A DNA stretch of 9,220 nt from Clostridia bacterium (GTDB lineage Bacteria > Bacillota_E > RBS10-35 > JAJYVN01). The position numbers were made by a program, and so were the translations under genes. Positions 5,627 to 9,220 of the stretch are shown here, in pieces. The notes under the pieces are model-generated. The model had not been told where the DNA came from. It saw only the letters and a program-made list of their open reading frames with translations, and made no database searches. Within the stretch, counting starts at the first letter, position 1. Each line of letters starts with the position of its first letter. Location: contig DAHWHT010000014.1 in NCBI GenBank assembly GCA_027335515.1, forward strand, positions 1 to 9,220, given 5' to 3'.

Positions 5627-6628
5627 ATGATGCTCGCCGTGGATGCCGGGTACGGATATACCAAGGTGGCCAATCCCGCCGGTCGACGGGCGGTATGGCC
5701 CACGACGCTGCGTCGGCGCGAGGCCGGCGCGGCGCGACTCAATGACGCCCTGGGTGCCGCGGCCGACGGACACGCCGTGCGCATTCGCCGAGGGGGAGAG
5801 GTGACCCACTATCAGGTCGGCGAGGCCGGCCGGCGCGCCTGGGCGGCCGATGCGGCCGAACGCACCGGGTATGACGTGCAGGTTCTGGCGGCCGCCCGGC
5901 TACTCGCCGGCGGCGGGGACGTGGACCTGCTGCTGGGCCTGCCGCTCGGGCTGTGGTCCCAGGTCGCGCAGCGCCGCGCCCTGCGTACGAGCCTGGAGGG
6001 GCGGTCCGCCATCGTGGCGGTGGACCGTGAGCCCGAATCCCCCGTCACGATCCGCTCGGTGCGGGTCCTGCCGCAGGCCGCCGGCGCGTTCCAGTACGCC
6101 CTGGACCGCGATCCGGCGCTCGCCCTACGGCCGGTCGGTCTGATCGACGTGGGGTATCGCACCACCGACTTCCTGGTGATGCGGCGGGCGGACGCCGGGC
6201 TTGCGCCCGACGAGGCGGCCTGCGGCAGTGTCGACCTGGGGGCCGGCCAGGTTTACGAGCGGGTGCGCCAGTCCCTGACGGAGCAGGCGGGGGTGCTGAT
6301 CCCCGAAGGTGCCGTTGAGGACGCCCTGTCCCACTACGGTGGTCGGCTCTACCTCCAGGGCCGCGAGGTGGACGCCGCAGCCCGCGTGGAGGAGGGCATG
6401 CGCCACCTGGCGGCCGAGGTCGCCGAAGAGGTGCGCCGCGCCTGGGGGGATCGGCTCGCGCTCTTGGGTGCGGTGCTGGTCTGTGGCGGCGGCGGTCAGG
6501 CACTCGCGCCGCACTTGGCCGAGGTGCATCCGCTCGTGCAACTGCTGCCCGACGCGCTCTATGCCAACGCCCTGGGGTACCTCGCGATGGTCGGCGCCGC
6601 GCCCGCCGTGACGGCGGAGGGGGCATAA
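5627..6628 (+). CDS. parM: Actin-like ATPase of the ParM/Alp plasmid-segregation type
   Basis: ParM-type proteins are bacterial actins that polymerise with ATP and push sister plasmids apart. The 333-residue length fits. The actin fold motifs are in order: phosphate-1 loop D6-AGYGYTK (6-13), the PQAAGAF segment before the second domain, phosphate-2 loop LIDVGYRTTDF (172-182, D174), and the adenosine loop VLVCGGGG (283-290). This points to the ParM/Alp/Ta0583 group rather than MreB or Hsp70. ATG 5627 is preceded by AGGGGGTG (5614-5621); ATG 5630 or GTG 5624 are near-equivalent starts. An in-frame ATG at 5504 would add 41 residues encoded by the hairpin and is rejected. A small RHH gene follows 4 bases downstream. 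Involvement in transfer rather than segregation cannot be excluded given the neighbours. Confidence 0.85.
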   Translation: MMLAVDAGYGYTKVANPAGRRAVWPTTLRRREAGAARLNDALGAAADGHAVRIRRGGEVTHYQVGEAGRRAWAADAAERTGYDVQVLAAARLLAGGGDVDLLLGLPLGLWSQVAQRRALRTSLEGRSAIVAVDREPESPVTIRSVRVLPQAAGAFQYALDRDPALALRPVGLIDVGYRTTDFLVMRRADAGLAPDEAACGSVDLGAGQVYERVRQSLTEQAGVLIPEGAVEDALSHYGGRLYLQGREVDAAARVEEGMRHLAAEVAEEVRRAWGDRLALLGAVLVCGGGGQALAPHLAEVHPLVQLLPDALYANALGYLAMVGAAPAVTAEGA

Positions 6629-6632
6629 GCCC

Positions 6633-6971
6633 ATGGCGGCGAAGACGGATGCGCCGTTCACCGTGCGCCTGGGGCCGGAGGTGGCGGCCGCGCTGGACCA
6701 GCTCTGTGTACGGTGGCGCGTGGGCAAGGCCGAGGCCGTCCGCCGCGCCATCGGGGAGGTCGCTGGCGGCTGCGAGGCGCAACGGCCGGTGCTGGATGCG
6801 CTGGCCGAGGTCGCTGCGCGCTTGGATCGGATGGAAGCAAGGCTGGCGGCGGGGGTGTCCGGTACGCCGGCGTCGACCGCGGGGGCTGCCCCGGAGGCGG
6901 ATGCGGCGGGCCTGGCCGCCGCGGCGACGCGCCAGCGCCTTGCCGCCTGGGCGCTTGGGGAGGAGGAGTGA
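6633..6971 (+). CDS. parR: Small ribbon-helix-helix protein, probable ParR-type partition adaptor
   Basis: This 112-residue protein begins with an RHH domain at about 9-45: strand FTVRLGP, helix EVAAALDQLCVRW, turn RVGKAE, helix AVRRAIGEVA. A helical segment follows (LDALAEVAARLDRMEARL), then an Ala/Gly/Pro linker and a short C-terminal helix ending in acidic residues (LAAWALGEEE). In type II partition systems ParR binds the centromere through its RHH domain and caps the ParM filament with its C-terminus; position and architecture fit. The gene is 4 bases after the ParM-type stop, with GGAGGGGG (6615-6622) 10 bases before ATG 6633. Likely DNA targets are the TGTAGTCGC repeats at 5454-5614. 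Sequence similarity to known ParR is too low to be sure; it could instead be a third relaxosome or regulatory RHH protein. Confidence 0.7.
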   Translation: MAAKTDAPFTVRLGPEVAAALDQLCVRWRVGKAEAVRRAIGEVAGGCEAQRPVLDALAEVAARLDRMEARLAAGVSGTPASTAGAAPEADAAGLAAAATRQRLAAWALGEEE

Positions 6972-6974
6972 CGC

Positions 6975-7394
6975 ATGCTGCGCCGCGCCATCGTGTGGTA
7001 TCTGCGCGTCGCGCTCAAGCTCAGTGTGGTCTTCGTCCTGTGCGGCATCGACATCCGCGCCGTCCCGGTCGTGTTGCGCCTGCCCCGGTACTACTGGCCG
7101 CCGCTGCACCCGCGGTTTGCCGGCTTCGCCCCCGCCTGGTGGCACTGGGCGGTCAGCCGGAGTGCGGCGCTGACCGTCCATCAGTGGATGGCCGCCTGGA
7201 ACCCGCCGCACCTGCCCTTCCTGGTGCTCCAGGTCCCGTTTCTCATCCTCTCGTGGCGGGTGCTCACCTGGCGGCGCCGGGCCCCGTCCCTTCGACCCGC
7301 CGCCGAGGCCACCCACGGATCCGCCCGCTGGCGGACGGACGCCGATCGGCCTCGGACCCTCCGACCGCTCGAAACCGAGGCCGACACCAAGTAG
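6975..7394 (+). CDS. Membrane-anchor half of a split type IV coupling protein
   Basis: A 139-residue protein with two likely membrane helices at about 6-25 (IVWYLRVALKLSVVFVLCGI) and 80-99 (LPFLVLQVPFLILSWRVLTW), with a Trp/Pro/His-rich stretch between them that would face outside. After a basic stop-transfer run (RRR) it carries THGSARWRT at 113-121. In full-length VirD4/TraG proteins a closely similar HGSARW segment lies just after the two N-terminal helices and before the ATPase domain. Here the chain ends 18 residues later at TAG 7392-7394, and the ATPase follows as a separate gene. The inferred role is anchoring and oligomerising that ATPase in the membrane. GAGGAGG (6960-6966) lies 8 bases before ATG 6975. 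The two-protein arrangement recalls TraI/TraJ of pIP501, from memory. Confidence 0.75.
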   Translation: MLRRAIVWYLRVALKLSVVFVLCGIDIRAVPVVLRLPRYYWPPLHPRFAGFAPAWWHWAVSRSAALTVHQWMAAWNPPHLPFLVLQVPFLILSWRVLTWRRRAPSLRPAAEATHGSARWRTDADRPRTLRPLETEADTK

Positions 7395-7409
7395 GGAAGG
7401 TGCACATTC

Positions 7410-9059
7410 ATGGCATGGTGGACGCGGGCCGGGGCAACCCGGCCCGCTGGCATTGTCGTCAGTTCCCAGGGGCGGCGCGCCTGGGTGACCCGTCCCGATT
7501 GGGGCAACCCCCATGTGCTGCTCCTGGGCGCCACCCGCGCCGGCAAGTCCCGCCGCGTCATCCTGCCGACCATCTGGGTCCTCGGCCGCGCCGGCGAGTC
7601 CATGGTCCTGTCCGATCCCAAGGGCGAGCTTTACGCGCACACCGCCGACTGGCTTCGACGCCAGGGTTACGAGGTGGTCCTGCTGGACCTGCTGCGGCCG
7701 ACGCGCGGCGGTCGCTGGAACCCCTTTGCCGCCATCGCCCAGGCGCACCAGGCCGGGGATGCCGAACAGGCGTCGAAGTTGGCTTGGGACTTCGGCAATG
7801 TCCTTGCCTACGGGGTGGACGTGTCCGGCGGGGACCCGATCTGGCCCCAGGCCGAGGAGTCGCTCCTGGCCGCGCTGGCACTGGCGGCCGCGACGGAGGC
7901 GCCCGCCGGCTGCCAGCATCCCGCCACCGCCTACGAGCTCCTGACGGTGCTCGGGCCCGCGACGGAGCAGGGCAGTGCCCTCGATGCCTACTTCCGCTCC
8001 CTGGGCGCGGAGCACGCCGCGCGGCGTGCGTACGGGACGGCGGCCCTTTCCGAGGACCGCACCCGGGCCTCCATCTTCACCGGTACCGCGGCGCACCTGC
8101 GGCTGTTTGGCGAGCCTGGTATCGCCTGGCTCACCGCCGAAAGCGAGCACGATCCGGCGGACGCAGGGCGGAGGCCCATGGCCATCTTCCTGCTGCTGCC
8201 TGACGAGGGGGGCGCTCGCAACGCGCTGGCGTCCCTGTATATCACGCAGATGTATTCCGCCCTCGGTGCCCTGGCCCGCGACAACGGGGGCCGGCTGCCG
8301 GTACCCGTGTGGTTTCTGCTGGACGAGTTCGGCAACATCCCGCGCATCCCGGGCATGGACACAAAGCTGACCGTGGCCGCCGGTCGGGGCATCCGCTTCC
8401 TGCTGGCCCTCCAGGACCTGGCGCAGCTCAAGAAGTATGGCGACGCCAACCAGACCATCACCGGCAACTGCGACACCTGGCTCTTTCTGCGGACCGCCGA
8501 TGTGGAGACGGCCAAGGTCATCAGCGCGAAACTCGGCACCTTCACGGTGCGCACGTCCAGCCACAGCATGCAGTCCGGCTCCGTTTCCGGCCGGCACACC
8601 CAGTCCGAAGGCGCCACGGCGCGGCCGCTGCTGACGCCCGACGAGGTGCTGCGCTGGCCCAGTGGGCATTCGCTGCTCATCCAGAGCGGCGAGTATCCGG
8701 CGGACATGCCCCTGCAGGACCTCGGCGGCTGGCGGTCGGCGGCGGCCGCCTTCCAGCCGGCCGATCCACCGAAGTCGCGCGAGGCCGGCGCGGTGCCTAC
8801 GTGGCTCCCGGGGGCCGAGGCTACTGAGGAGGAAGAGGAGGACGCGGCTCCCGTTCCGGAGGAGCAGGGGGACTCACAGGACCAGCCTGCGTTGACGGCG
8901 CCGGCGGCGGCAGTCCAGCCGAGGCAGACAACCGACACTGAGCCGCAGCAGCCGCCAGAACCGGCCGAATCTGCTTCGGCGAGCCCCCCCGCAGTACCGA
9001 CGCAGTCGCCCCGAACGGGTGCGCCCGGAAGCGGTTTTTCACACCTGCGCGGCCGCTGA
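7410..9059 (+). CDS. virD4: VirD4/TraG-type coupling ATPase lacking membrane helices
   Basis: Coupling proteins are hexameric ATPases that hand the relaxase-DNA complex to the type IV secretion channel. In this 549-residue protein the Walker A motif is G40-ATRAGKS47 with K46, followed by the family signature SDPKGELY (68-75). The Walker B motif is VWFLLDEFGNIP (300-311, D305 and E306), and Q335 in LALQDLAQL fits the sensor position. There are no membrane helices; the protein starts where a normal VirD4 would have just left its membrane part. After about residue 455 the tail is acidic and low-complexity, rich in Glu, Pro, Gln and Ser, probably disordered, perhaps for substrate recognition. AAGGTG (7397-7402) lies 7 bases before ATG 7410. 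The ORF is in the same frame as the membrane gene, with only TAG 7392-7394 between them. Confidence 0.9.
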   Translation: MAWWTRAGATRPAGIVVSSQGRRAWVTRPDWGNPHVLLLGATRAGKSRRVILPTIWVLGRAGESMVLSDPKGELYAHTADWLRRQGYEVVLLDLLRPTRGGRWNPFAAIAQAHQAGDAEQASKLAWDFGNVLAYGVDVSGGDPIWPQAEESLLAALALAAATEAPAGCQHPATAYELLTVLGPATEQGSALDAYFRSLGAEHAARRAYGTAALSEDRTRASIFTGTAAHLRLFGEPGIAWLTAESEHDPADAGRRPMAIFLLLPDEGGARNALASLYITQMYSALGALARDNGGRLPVPVWFLLDEFGNIPRIPGMDTKLTVAAGRGIRFLLALQDLAQLKKYGDANQTITGNCDTWLFLRTADVETAKVISAKLGTFTVRTSSHSMQSGSVSGRHTQSEGATARPLLTPDEVLRWPSGHSLLIQSGEYPADMPLQDLGGWRSAAAAFQPADPPKSREAGAVPTWLPGAEATEEEEEDAAPVPEEQGDSQDQPALTAPAAAVQPRQTTDTEPQQPPEPAESASASPPAVPTQSPRTGAPGSGFSHLRGR

Positions 9060-9108
9060 AGCGGAACCCGTAGACATCCCGGCCAAGTGCCTTTGATCCC
9101 GGTCCGCC

Positions 9109-9117
9109 AAGGAGGTG
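9109..9117 (+). promoter_or_regulatory. Strong Shine-Dalgarno-like sequence without a well-placed start
   Basis: AAGGAGGTG is a near-ideal ribosome binding site, but the nearest starts are GTG 9118, only 2 bases beyond GGAGG, and ATG 9133, 17 bases beyond. Both are in one frame that stays open to the window edge and reads MPRQPIGSVDPDLP then AKECHHAHCGDG from 9133. It may serve a small gene overlapping the one proposed at 9191, or be fortuitous. Confidence 0.3.
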
Positions 9118-9190
9118 GTGCCGCGCCTTCGCATGCCCCGACAGCCGATCGGTTCGGTGGACCCAGACCTTCCCGCAAAGGAGTGCCACC

Positions 9191-9220
9191 ATGCCCACTG
9201 TGGTGACGGGTACCCAGGCC
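9191..9220 (+). CDS. Start of a further gene, cut by the window edge
   Basis: ATG 9191 stands 7 bases after AAAGGAG (9177-9183), a good ribosome binding site, 131 bases downstream of the coupling ATPase stop. Only ten codons are visible (MPTVVTGTQA), too few to identify. It continues in the direction of the transfer genes and may be the next member of the cluster. I see no terminator between 9060 and 9190. Confidence 0.5.
   Translation, partial: MPTVVTGTQA

Noticed and set aside
6045..8669. An 874-codon open frame on the minus strand, antisense to the partition and coupling genes
   Set aside because: It is open because the plus-strand genes are GC-saturated at third positions. Its translation is Arg/Gly/Pro/Ala-rich without any recognisable domain, while the opposite strand encodes clear actin, RHH and VirD4 motifs.

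Overview
This is a very GC-rich window (about 70% by eye, not computed) carrying the DNA-processing half of a conjugation or mobilization system, flanked on the left by accessory genes. The relaxase looks like the MOB-L (MobL) family, known mainly from Bacillota and best studied in Bacillus subtilis plasmid pLS20. Together with the base composition this suggests a high-GC Bacillota host or its plasmid (Symbiobacterium, Thermaerobacter or Limnochordia-like lineages are guesses from composition only). The partition genes favour a low-copy plasmid or plasmid-like element over a purely chromosomal locus. No rRNA, tRNA, CRISPR array, transposase or insertion sequence was seen.

Left flank (1-2214): an unrecognised 317-residue protein (plus strand), converging on a small AbrB/SpoVT-type DNA-binding protein (minus strand). 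Divergent from the latter is a stand-alone EAL-domain c-di-GMP phosphodiesterase. The stretch between the AbrB gene and the preferred EAL start contains an 11-bp stem hairpin.

Relaxosome block (2215-5396): a 311-base non-coding stretch with a perfect 8-bp hairpin, short inverted and direct repeats and three copies of a CGGTTCGG-type element is a candidate oriT. It is followed by two paralogous ribbon-helix-helix proteins and the MobL-type relaxase, whose GTG overlaps the preceding TGA. Two RHH auxiliary proteins beside a MobL relaxase is the arrangement known from pLS20.

Partition block (5397-6971): a 230-base gap with two strong palindromes sharing a TGTAGTCGC core (one followed by a T run), then an actin-like ParM/Alp-type ATPase and a small RHH protein in the position of ParR.

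Coupling block (6972-9059): a small two-helix membrane protein ending in a T4CP-like THGSARW motif, then a soluble VirD4/TraG-type ATPase without membrane helices. Together they look like one type IV coupling protein split at its N-terminal linker; the two ORFs share a frame and are separated by a single in-frame TAG. The window ends ten codons into what may be the next gene. No VirB4, VirB6 or cell-wall hydrolase is visible, so self-transfer cannot be judged from this window.

Inferred working model: the RHH pair and relaxase nick the candidate oriT, the split coupling protein delivers the relaxase-DNA complex to a transfer channel, and the actin/RHH pair segregates the element, all as largely co-oriented, closely spaced genes.
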